Positions 35,911 through 44,810 of a stretch of DNA of 64,000 bases are shown here, one piece after another. The first letter of the stretch is position 1. Each line of letters begins with the position of its first letter. A program made the translations under genes and the position numbers. Under the pieces are notes generated by a model. It ran no database searches, was not told the origin of the DNA, and worked only from the letters and a program-made list of their open reading frames with translations. This stretch comes from Myxococcota bacterium (lineage in GTDB: Bacteria; Myxococcota; B64-G9): positions 1-64,000 of the forward strand of contig JAKLGA010000006.1 of NCBI GenBank assembly GCA_022710975.1, read 5' to 3'.

Positions 35911-36946
35911 TCGAGTTCGTATGCGCACCTCGGCATGTTGGATGGAGACTCGCCGACTTCGCACGGATGCTGCAGCACTTTGAATCATTCATCGCGCGCT
36001 TTGAATGCACCCTTCACCATCCTGCCTGGAGCCTCGGGGACTTCGCCCCGAGGCTTCGCCAGTTCGTCTGCGGTGACGCGCACCTTCCACGCGTGAGGCC
36101 GCGGTTCGAGCGCGGAACGGGCAACGCTGGACGGAGAACCGGGCGTTCTGAACGCGCACGGGACCATCTCGGCCGAGGACGTGGCGAGGTCTCCCGGATG
36201 CACGGGCCGAGTCACCGCCATGATTGGACATTTCAAATGGGCCGCCCGACAGTTCGGCTGGAAGGCCCCACAGATGCTCCGGGAGTTCCAACCGCGGACC
36301 GGGCGCTTCGAACGCGCCCGGAGCCGCCTCGAACCACGACGTGTCGCTCGCTCCGCAGCGATCCGTGACGCACCCTCGCGCATTTCCGACTCATCCGTGG
36401 GGATGTCTGACGTGGTTGGGCGAAACCGTGACGCGGTTGGGAGCATGTCTGGCGTAGCTGGGCGCATGTAAGACGCACCCTCGCGCATGCGTGACGCGCT
36501 TTCGCCGATGTGTGACGCGGATCCGGACGTTTCGGACAGAGGGGCGTGGAGTTCGAACCCTGGTTGGCGCATGTCTGACGCGGTTGGGCCGATTTCGAAC
36601 CTGGTGGCAGGCAGGTTCCGCGGTGTCTGGTCGAGCTCAACCGCATGCGCGGCAGCAGGCCGCCCGACCTCCGGACACGCGTGACGGACCTCGGCGCGTT
36701 TCGTTTCAGCCTCTCGACATGTGCCGCTGACCTGGCCGCACCTCGATCCCACCTCACGGAAAGTCGATCGGACCTGCGTGCATGTCAAACGCACCTCGCC
36801 GGATCTCGATCTCTACTTCGCGCGGTTCGATCCGACCTTCCTGGACCCATCTCTCACCTCGCCGCATGTGCATCGGACCTCCCAGGAGTTCGATCCCGCC
36901 TCCGTACGATTCTCGCCGACCTGGCGGGAGGTACCGCCGCCCCGCG
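35911..36946. repeat. Array of degenerate 21-bp tandem units
   Basis: This long gap (35872-37208) is filled mainly by units of exactly 21 bp. Clear examples in one register start at 36401, 36422, 36443, 36464, 36485, 36506, 36527, 36548, 36569 and 36590; the best-kept read like GCATGTCTGACGCGGTTGGG. From about 35975 units of the type GCGCTTTGAATGCACCC continue in another phase, and near 36700 the phase shifts by one base, after which units read like GCACCTCGATCCCACCTCAC. About 49 units in total, no two identical over a long stretch. Because 21 is divisible by 3, several frames stay open on both strands, giving heptapeptide-repeat ORFs, but none has a ribosome site. 36947-37208 holds no recognisable gene. 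Confidence 0.85.
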
Positions 36947-37164
36947 GATGCGGTCGACTCGGGGAGGGCCATGCCCGCCGGACCTGGACGAGGTTCGCGC
37001 AGACCCGGCGGGCCCCGCCTCCAGGTGTGGCCCGCTTTCAACCTGGCTGCGGGTGGCTGGCACCCGGCGGGCATCTGCGGCGGGGGTGGCGCACCCTGGG
37101 TGGGAGATGCCTTTCGGGTTGCGACCTGTCGGGTTGCGACCTTCCCTCCACCTGGCTGATGAGC

Positions 37165-37170
37165 TACAAT
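37165..37170 (+). promoter_or_regulatory. Possible -10 box for the Cys-rich lipoprotein
   Basis: TACAAT, with TTCCCT (37142-37147) 17 bp upstream as a poor -35. It lies 39 bp before the ATG at 37209. Confidence 0.3.
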
Positions 37171-37208
37171 GCGCCAGGAAAAGACCCGGGCATCGAAGGA
37201 GGGATTGG

Positions 37209-39902
37209 ATGGGGACCCTGCAGATCAAGAGGCAGTTCCGCGCGCCCGTTGGCATGGCCCTGCTCCTGGGCGCAGCCCTGGCCTGGCCCGGCTGCGTGGA
37301 CTACGATGCGCCGACCCCATGTGAGTCCGATGCCGCCTGCGGCGCGGAGCAGGCCTGCGACCTGGCCAGGGGGTTCTGTCGCCCCCTGTCCTGCGTGCGC
37401 GCCTGCGAGGTGCGCGAGTGCGGAGACGACGGCTGTGGCTTGAGCTGCGGTACCTGCCTCGCTGGCGAGAGCTGCAGCGCGGAAGGACAGTGCCTCGGAA
37501 CATGCGCGCCCGACTGCACCGGCCGGGAGTGCGGGGACGACGGCTGCGGCGGGAGCTGCGGGGCCTGCGGGGTGGGCGAGGTCTGCACCCCGGGAGGCAT
37601 GTGCCTCGGCGACTACCCCTGCTGCGGTACCCGGGAGTGCGGTCCGGATCCTTGCTTGGGCGAGTCATGCGGCACCTGCAGCGAGGGCGAGCTCTGCGAC
37701 GCGAGCGGCCGGTGCCAGCCCTGCACCCCCGATTGCGCCGGCCGCGAGTGCGGCCTTGATCCGGTGTGCGGGCTGCTGTGTGGCGAGTGTCTGCCCGGCC
37801 AGGCCTGCTCGGCCGACGGCATGTGCGAGGGTGAACCCCCCTGCTGCGGGATGCTGGAATGCGGTCCCGATCCTTGCGCCGGCACCTCCTGCGGCACCTG
37901 CGGGCTGGACGAGGTGTGCGAGGCCGGCGCCTGCCGCTCCAGCCTCCGGTTGATGGGCGAGGCCTGCCAGGAGTCGAACGAGTGCGAGACCGGCTGGTGT
38001 CTGCGCTACGCCGACGGCACGGGCTACTGCACCGCCCGCGATTGCCTGCGGCCGGAGGACTGCGTGAACCACGCCGCGGGCGAGACCGCGCTCATGTGCT
38101 GCGTGGACGTGGGCGGCGACTTCAGGGTGTGCCTGAAGATCGAGCCTGGCTATACCTGTGGCATCCAGGACAAGACCTGCGGCCAGTCGTGTGTCGGCCA
38201 GCTGGACTCGGCCTGCGATCCGAACCATCACTGCCTGACGACCCAGGAGACGTACTGCTCTCACAACTGCGTGACCAACGCGGACTGCAACGACTGCCAG
38301 AGCGAGGATCCGGACGTCTTCTTCCAGTGCCAGGTGGTCGACGGAGGGGACTCCGCTTGCGTCGCCTCTGCGGATCAGTCCTGCACGGCTTCCTCTCAGT
38401 GCTCCGCGGGCGAGGTCTGCGCGCCCCACCTCGATCCGACCGGCCACGCTCTGCAGGGTTACTGCGGTGCCCGCGGCGCCCTGCCGGCCGGGGCCGAGTG
38501 CAGCGAGGACGACGATCAGTGCATGGGCATGTGCGTGAATGCCCACTGCTCGGAGGTGTGCGAGTCCGACGGCGACTGCCCAGAGCAAAGCTCCTGCACG
38601 TCGGTTTCTCTGTGCCGAACCATGGAGGGGACAGGGGAGTGCGCCGTCTGCACCGAGTCGTTCCCCGCCATCAGGATGTGCCTCTGGTACCCGATCGGAC
38701 AGCAGCCAGCGGGAGCGGCCTGCGCCTTCGGCGCCATCAACCCCGACGCGGGCGACTGTCTGCCGGGCCTGGCCTGCCTGGGTGTCGACGCCGCCGAGGA
38801 GCCATGCGCGACCGCTGGCGACTGCGATTCGGTCTTCCAGGGGAACTGGAACAGCGAGTGCGTGACCGGTGCCTGCGGCAACCCGGACCACTGCGGCTTC
38901 TCGTTCTGCTCTCCGCGCTGCGCCCTGGACGGTTCCTGCGAGCAGGGCTTCCAGCCGGCGCTCGTGGGCGAGGACTGCTACTGCCTCCCGGCCCCGGAGC
39001 CCGGCACCGCGCAGCAGGGCGATCCCTGCCCGTTCGATCTCACCAACGCGGATGCCGAGAGCTGCGCCAGCGGCCTGATCTGCCTGGGCATCCCGGCGGA
39101 CTTGACGTCCCTCGCCTGCGTCAGCGCGGACGACTGCCTGGTCGACTTCCAGGCCTCCTGGAACCCGGACTGCGTGGACGTGGCCGGCTCGGGCCGCTGC
39201 GGCGCCTCCTTCTGCTCGAGCCCCTGCGACGCGCAGGGCAACTGCCCGGCGGGCGCCATCCCGCAGACCGTGAGCGGAAGCTGCTACTGCATCCCGGACG
39301 ACGCCGGCGCCAGCGCCGCGGGCGATCCCTGCCCGTTCGGCGATACGAACATCGACGCGGATCTCTGCCAGGCCGGCTTGGCCTGCCTGGGCTTCAGCGT
39401 CGAGGCCGGATCGCCAGACTGCCCGAACGGGGACGCGGACTGCGTCACCGCCTTGGGCGCGGCCTTCAACCCGGACTGCGTGGACTTCGGCGGCGCGCCC
39501 AAGTGCGGCGCCTCCTTCTGCTCCGCGGAGTGCGCCCTGGACGGCTCCTGCGAGACGGGCTTCGTCCCGCAGGCCATCGAAGCCACCTGCTACTGCATCC
39601 CGGCCGACGTCGGCGGGAGCGCCGCGGGCGAGCCCTGCCCCTTCGACCAGGTCAACGCGGACGCGGACGCGTGCGCTGTCGGCCTGACCTGCCTGGGAAT
39701 CTCTCAGGATCCGATCGGAACCCCATGCCCTGCGGGTGTGGCGGACTGCCTGGCCTACTATGCAGCCTACTGGAATCTCGATTGCGTGAGTGGTGGCTGT
39801 GGTGCCTCCTTCTGCTCTCCGGAGTGCACCGCGGGTGCCTGCGATGTGGGTTTCGACCCCTACGACATCGAGGGCGCCTGCTACTGTGTCCCCAATCAGT
39901 GA
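37209..39902 (+). CDS. Cys-rich repeat lipoprotein
   Basis: 897 aa. The start is the ATG at 37209, with AGGAGGG 5 bp before it; the frame is open much further upstream into the 21-bp array but that part is not protein-like. The signal peptide ends in the lipobox WPGC. Residues about 35-245 carry short Cys-rich units such as GRECGDDGCGGSCGACG, common in surface proteins of Bradymonadales/Myxococcota-type bacteria. The C-terminal half has four tandem repeats of about 90-105 residues, each beginning near GDPCPFDxxNxDA, with CLG, NxDCV, CGASFCS and ending CYCxP. Surely disulfide-rich and surface-exposed; function unknown. Confidence 0.85.
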   Translation: MGTLQIKRQFRAPVGMALLLGAALAWPGCVDYDAPTPCESDAACGAEQACDLARGFCRPLSCVRACEVRECGDDGCGLSCGTCLAGESCSAEGQCLGTCAPDCTGRECGDDGCGGSCGACGVGEVCTPGGMCLGDYPCCGTRECGPDPCLGESCGTCSEGELCDASGRCQPCTPDCAGRECGLDPVCGLLCGECLPGQACSADGMCEGEPPCCGMLECGPDPCAGTSCGTCGLDEVCEAGACRSSLRLMGEACQESNECETGWCLRYADGTGYCTARDCLRPEDCVNHAAGETALMCCVDVGGDFRVCLKIEPGYTCGIQDKTCGQSCVGQLDSACDPNHHCLTTQETYCSHNCVTNADCNDCQSEDPDVFFQCQVVDGGDSACVASADQSCTASSQCSAGEVCAPHLDPTGHALQGYCGARGALPAGAECSEDDDQCMGMCVNAHCSEVCESDGDCPEQSSCTSVSLCRTMEGTGECAVCTESFPAIRMCLWYPIGQQPAGAACAFGAINPDAGDCLPGLACLGVDAAEEPCATAGDCDSVFQGNWNSECVTGACGNPDHCGFSFCSPRCALDGSCEQGFQPALVGEDCYCLPAPEPGTAQQGDPCPFDLTNADAESCASGLICLGIPADLTSLACVSADDCLVDFQASWNPDCVDVAGSGRCGASFCSSPCDAQGNCPAGAIPQTVSGSCYCIPDDAGASAAGDPCPFGDTNIDADLCQAGLACLGFSVEAGSPDCPNGDADCVTALGAAFNPDCVDFGGAPKCGASFCSAECALDGSCETGFVPQAIEATCYCIPADVGGSAAGEPCPFDQVNADADACAVGLTCLGISQDPIGTPCPAGVADCLAYYAAYWNLDCVSGGCGASFCSPECTAGACDVGFDPYDIEGACYCVPNQ

Positions 39903-39907
39903 GACCC

Positions 39908-39956
39908 CCTTTCCCTGGCCTTTCCCTGGGGCCTTTCCCTGGTGCCCTTTCCCTGG
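39908..39956. repeat. Short tandem repeat (CCTTTCCCTGG) x4
   Basis: Four 11-bp copies at 39908, 39919, 39932 and 39946, separated by 0, 2 and 3 bp. It begins 5 bp after the stop of the Cys-rich lipoprotein. The following GGTGCCAGGCGAT resembles GGTGCCAGGTGAT at 34959, near the 57-bp repeat. The rest of the 322-bp gap to 40224 holds the inverted repeat and possible sigma-54 promoter listed separately. Confidence 0.8.
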
Positions 39957-40121
39957 TGCCAGGCGATCGCAACCCGGGAAGGGACACGCGAATGCCGATG
40001 GGCCAGCTTGCGTGCACCCCGCAGTTTTTTCCAGCCGGCTGACAATTTTTGCCGTGTTTCCGGCCTGTTCGCCGGTCACAAGCAGCCCTGGGTTCCGTTT
40101 CCTGTGTAATCTGTTGAATTT

Positions 40122-40142
40122 GAATGGATAAATTCTCCATTC
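40122..40142 (+). promoter_or_regulatory. Inverted repeat, possible operator or enhancer site
   Basis: GAATGGA (40122-40128), 7-nt centre TAAATTC, TCCATTC (40136-40142), with partial extension outward (TTT / AAA). It lies 13 bp before the possible sigma-54 promoter, in an AT-rich patch. Could bind a regulator. Confidence 0.4.
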
Positions 40143-40154
40143 GAAACAGATCCT

Positions 40155-40169
40155 TGGCCCGGATCTTGC
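40155..40169 (+). promoter_or_regulatory. Possible sigma-54 (-24/-12) promoter
   Basis: TGGCCCG (40155-40161), 4 bp, TTGC (40166-40169). This fits the TGGCACG-N4-TTGC pattern with the exact GG-to-GC spacing. The start would be near 40181, 44 bp before the small acidic ORF. No sigma-54 activator gene is visible in the window. Confidence 0.5.
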
Positions 40170-40224
40170 GTCTTTGGTTTTCGGAACTAGGATGAGGGTA
40201 CACGAGGCGAGGAGGCCTCAGGTC

Positions 40225-40401
40225 ATGCTGGATGCCTTCATCATCGAGGAGCTCAAGCGGCGCGAGGACCAACGGCGCAAGCAGGAGCGGCCGACTCTCG
40301 AGGTGCCCGAGGATGGCGACACCCACGACCCGGAGGACGGGTCCGCCCGCGATGAGCAGGACGGCGAGCGCGGGGTGATCATCATCGACTACGGCGCCTG
40401 A
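40225..40401 (+). CDS. Small acidic protein of unknown function
   Basis: 58 aa. The ATG at 40225 is preferred, with GGAGG 9 bp upstream; an ATG at 40192 would add 11 residues but has only TAGG. The sequence starts with the helix MLDAFIIEELKRREDQRRK, has an acidic, low-complexity middle (DGDTHDPEDGSARDEQDGE) and ends in the hydrophobic strand GVIIIDYGA. The middle looks disordered. It resembles no family I can name. It precedes enolase by 147 bp on the same strand, and a hairpin without T-run (40424-40441) lies between. Confidence 0.65.
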   Translation: MLDAFIIEELKRREDQRRKQERPTLEVPEDGDTHDPEDGSARDEQDGERGVIIIDYGA

Positions 40402-41841
<1,440 letters not shown>

Positions 41842-41844
41842 CGC

Positions 41845-43548
41845 TCACCCGCCCAGCAGATCGAACCACACCTTCGGCTGCCTGCGGGGGGTCTGGGACT
41901 CGATCACCGCCGCCCAGGCGAGCAGGCGGTGCTCCTCCCACATGCGGCCGATGAGCTGCAGCCCGACAGGCAGCCCCTCGGGGGTGTAGCCGGCGGGCAC
42001 GGAGATGGCCGGCAGCCCGGTCAGGTTGGCGGCCGGGGCGAAGCGCATGATGCGCTCGAGGGCGTTCAGATCGGACTCGCCGGCGCGCAGCGCGTCCCGG
42101 GGGATGGGCAGCGCGGCGCAGGCCGTGGCCGGGGTGGCCAGGGCGTCCACCTGCGCCAGCGCCCCGTGGAAGTGGGCCGCCAGCCGGGTGCGCAGCCGCT
42201 GGGCGTGCACGTAGTCGGCGGCCGTCAGCCGGTTGGCGAGCGCCAGGTTCAGGCGCGTGTCTCCGCCGTAGTCCTTGCGGTGCTGGGCGCGGTGCTCGAG
42301 CTGGGAGGCGGCCATCTCGGACACGATGGTCACCATGTGGACCACCCGCAGCAGCGCGAGCTCGGGCAGGCGGACCGCCACCCGGGTGGCGCCGGCCCGC
42401 TCCAGGATCTCCAGCCCGCGCAGGCAGGCCGCCACCACGGCTGGCTCCGCGTCCCGGAACCAGGGCTCGTACACCCCGATCCGCAGCCCGTGGAGATCGG
42501 TCCGCCCGAAGCCGTCCAGGGTGGGCGGCGGCTGGCCCCAGGTGTTCGGATCGGCCGGATCCGGGCCGGCCATCAGCAGGTAGCCCAGCGCCGCGTCGCG
42601 GGCGCTGGCGGCGATGGGCCCCACGTGGGCCACGCTCCAGCACAGGGGCGCCGCGCCCCGCTCGCTGACCCGCCCGAAGGTGGGCTTGAGGCCCACCGCG
42701 CCGCACAGCGCGGCCGGGATGCGGATCGAGCCCCCGCCGTCCGCGCCCACGGCCAGCGGGCACAACCCCGCCGCCACGGCCGCGGCCGGGCCGCTGGAGG
42801 AGCCGCCGGTGATGCGCTCCGGCGCGTGCGGGTTGCGAACGGCGCCGTGGTGCGGGTTCACCCCGGTCACGCCCAGGCCGATCTCGTGCATGTTGGCCTT
42901 GCCGATCAGCACGGCCCCGGCCGCGCGCAGCCGGGCCACGGCCGTGGCGTCCTCCGCGGCCGGCCCCCGGGCGCCCAGGAAGCGGGTGCCCACCGTGGTG
43001 GGGTAGCCGCGCTGGTCGAGCTCGTCCTTGACCACCACCGGGATCCCGTCCAGGGGCGAGAGGGCCTCGCCCCGCGCCAGGCGCGCGGCCGCGGCCCAGG
43101 CCTGGGCGTGGACGTCCTCGGAGTCCTGGGCCAGGATGGCCCGCAGCGGGGGCGTCAGCGCCTCGGCCCGGGCGCAGCAGGCCAGCGCGAGCTCGGCCAC
43201 GGCCACCGGATCCGTGCGGCGCTCGCGGTAGGCCCGGGCCAGGTCGCCCACCGTGGGGGGGAAGAACCCCTCGGGCCGGGCGGGCTCGGGCAGCGCCGCC
43301 AGGCGCAGTGGATCGGGCGCGTGGCCGGGCGCGGGCGGGCTGGACGGGGCGGGCGGCGGCTGCAGGGTCGGCGCCTCGGTCGAGCCGGCCGCGCGCAGCT
43401 CCGGCACGCCGGCGCTGGTGAGCAGGGTGCCGGACAGGGCCGCGCCGCCCAGGCGCCCCTCCGCCAGCCCGGCCAGGAGCTCGAGGGTGCGGCCCGCGGT
43501 GCGCGGCGCGCGGATGGGCTTCAGATCGTAGCGGTCGTCGCCGGTCAT
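41845..43548 (-). CDS. Amidase-signature hydrolase
   Basis: 567 aa. Ser-cisSer-Lys amidase: Lys174 in IPVVVKDELDQ, the Ser cluster in GGSSSGPAAAVAAG (250-252) and the nucleophile Ser274 in GADGGGSIRIPAA. An N-terminal extension of about 95 residues, Pro/Ala-rich, precedes the domain. No signal peptide is evident. Substrate unknown; amidases of this type act on small amides, acylated amino acids or amidated tRNA. It is the last gene of the long minus-strand block and may be read from that transcript; 21 bp separate it from the barrel gene upstream. Confidence 0.9.
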   Translation of the reverse strand: MTGDDRYDLKPIRAPRTAGRTLELLAGLAEGRLGGAALSGTLLTSAGVPELRAAGSTEAPTLQPPPAPSSPPAPGHAPDPLRLAALPEPARPEGFFPPTVGDLARAYRERRTDPVAVAELALACCARAEALTPPLRAILAQDSEDVHAQAWAAAARLARGEALSPLDGIPVVVKDELDQRGYPTTVGTRFLGARGPAAEDATAVARLRAAGAVLIGKANMHEIGLGVTGVNPHHGAVRNPHAPERITGGSSSGPAAAVAAGLCPLAVGADGGGSIRIPAALCGAVGLKPTFGRVSERGAAPLCWSVAHVGPIAASARDAALGYLLMAGPDPADPNTWGQPPPTLDGFGRTDLHGLRIGVYEPWFRDAEPAVVAACLRGLEILERAGATRVAVRLPELALLRVVHMVTIVSEMAASQLEHRAQHRKDYGGDTRLNLALANRLTAADYVHAQRLRTRLAAHFHGALAQVDALATPATACAALPIPRDALRAGESDLNALERIMRFAPAANLTGLPAISVPAGYTPEGLPVGLQLIGRMWEEHRLLAWAAVIESQTPRRQPKVWFDLLGG

Positions 43549-43569
43549 GTCCCCTCCCGTGGGTGGGTC

Positions 43570-44184
43570 TCAGAGCGTCCAGCCCAGCAAGGCGTGGGCG
43601 GTCAGCAGGATCCCGGGGAAGCCCAGGGCGCCCTGGGCGTCCGCCTCGAGCCCCAGCCAGAGGTGGCGCTGGGGGGTGTGCCAGACGAAGCCCAGGCCCC
43701 CGAGCCAGCCCAGGCGCAGGTCGCCGTCGAAGCCCTCGACGCGCACCAGGATGTCCGGCCGGACCCACTGCACGCCCACCCCGCCGCGGGCGAACAGATC
43801 GAAGCGCCCCAGCGGCAACGCCAGGCGCAGGCCGCCGTGGGCGGCGTGGGTGGTGAAGGTGCCGGGCTGCGGGGGCGCGGGCTGGTCGGTGTCGTGCAGC
43901 GCGCTGGTCCAGGCGGCCTCCACGGCCAGGTAGGGCCACAGCTCGTAGGCGGCCTGGAAGGAGAACACCGCGCCCACGTCGGCCATCGGACCGACCGCCC
44001 CGACCCACACCGCCGGCCCGACCGAGGCCCGCAGCTGCAGCCCGCGCGGGATGGCGTCCTCCGGGGCGGGGCACTCCGCGCCCTCCGGCGCGGGCGCCTC
44101 CTCGGCCCGGCCCGCGCCCGGCGCCAGCAGGCCCAGCGCCAGGCACGACGCCAGGGCGAGCCGGGACACGCGCGCGGCGCTCAT
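43570..44184 (-). CDS. Outer-membrane beta-barrel protein (possible NfsH/GltH counterpart)
   Basis: 204 aa. A signal peptide ends near GAGRAEE (about residue 27). The rest shows alternating hydrophobic strands (QLRASVGPAVWVGAV, LAVEAAWTSAL, FDLFARGGVGVQWV, LGWLGGLGFVWHTP) and ends in Leu, as expected for a small barrel. It overlaps the upstream lipoprotein by 4 bp. In Myxococcus a barrel (GltH/NfsH) follows the TonB-like protein G; the position here matches, but sequence homology was not tested. Confidence 0.7.
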   Translation of the reverse strand: MSAARVSRLALASCLALGLLAPGAGRAEEAPAPEGAECPAPEDAIPRGLQLRASVGPAVWVGAVGPMADVGAVFSFQAAYELWPYLAVEAAWTSALHDTDQPAPPQPGTFTTHAAHGGLRLALPLGRFDLFARGGVGVQWVRPDILVRVEGFDGDLRLGWLGGLGFVWHTPQRHLWLGLEADAQGALGFPGILLTAHALLGWTL

Positions 44185-44810
44185 CCCCCCTCCCGCACGC
44201 GGACGGTGAGCTCGAGCTCCACGCGGGCCTGCTCCTCGCCGGGCAGGGACGCGCCCAGCAGCCAGGCGAGCGGCGCCGGGCCCTGCCCGGGCGAGGGGGG
44301 CTCGCAGGCCGGGTGGTGGCCGGCCGACCAGGCCAGCTCGGCGGCGGTGAGCTCGCCCTCGGAGAAGGAGCGCACCACCGCCTCGCCCGGCCCCAGCCGG
44401 TGGAGGTGGAAGGCGAACACCTCCACCCGCGGGCGGTCCGGCAGCACGTCGGGATCGGGCCAGCCGGGCTCGGCCTCGGCGCCCACCCACACCTCCACGC
44501 TGGCCGCCTCGCCCGTCAGGTGGGTGAGCTTGTAGTCCACCCGCAGCTCGAGCGTGGAGACGACCTGCACCAGGTGGTCGCAGGCGCAGGGCGGCTCCCG
44601 GTCGGGGTGGTCGCGCAGGCAGGACTGCAGGTCCTCGAGCGCGGCCCGCTGCCCGGCGTCGAGCGGCAGCTCGAAGGTGCGGGCGGCCGTGCGCTCCTCG
44701 AGCGGGGTCGGGGCCTCCAGCGTGTAGGGCCCGAAGTAGCGCTCGGGGGTGCAGGCGCCGCCGAGCAGCGCCAGGGCGAGGGCCAGGCAGGCGAGGGGCG
44801 CGGCGCTCAT
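44181..44810 (-). CDS. Lipoprotein of unknown function
   Basis: 209 aa. The signal peptide ends in the lipobox LLGGAC (Cys about residue 20). The mature protein is strand-rich with a CLRDHPDREPPCACDH Cys cluster and EVFAFHLHRLG. No family recognised. It overlaps both neighbours by 4 bp (TonB-like protein upstream, barrel downstream), so all three are coupled and probably work together. Confidence 0.75.
   Translation of the reverse strand: MSAAPLACLALALALLGGACTPERYFGPYTLEAPTPLEERTAARTFELPLDAGQRAALEDLQSCLRDHPDREPPCACDHLVQVVSTLELRVDYKLTHLTGEAASVEVWVGAEAEPGWPDPDVLPDRPRVEVFAFHLHRLGPGEAVVRSFSEGELTAAELAWSAGHHPACEPPSPGQGPAPLAWLLGASLPGEEQARVELELTVRVREGG

Noticed and set aside
35985-36794. Minus-strand 269-codon frame with heptapeptide repeats in the 21-bp array
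   Set aside because: The repeat length keeps frames open by itself. There is no ribosome site, alternative frames are open too, and the units diverge without preference for silent changes as far as can be seen. Kept as a repeat, not as a gene.
35911-36946. CRISPR array
   Set aside because: Units are directly adjacent and degenerate, with no constant repeat, no spacers of 30-40 bp and no cas genes.
36645-37208. Upstream extension of the Cys-rich lipoprotein frame
   Set aside because: The part before 37209 is repeat-derived and lacks a start signal. The ATG at 37209 has AGGAGGG and opens a lipoprotein signal peptide.
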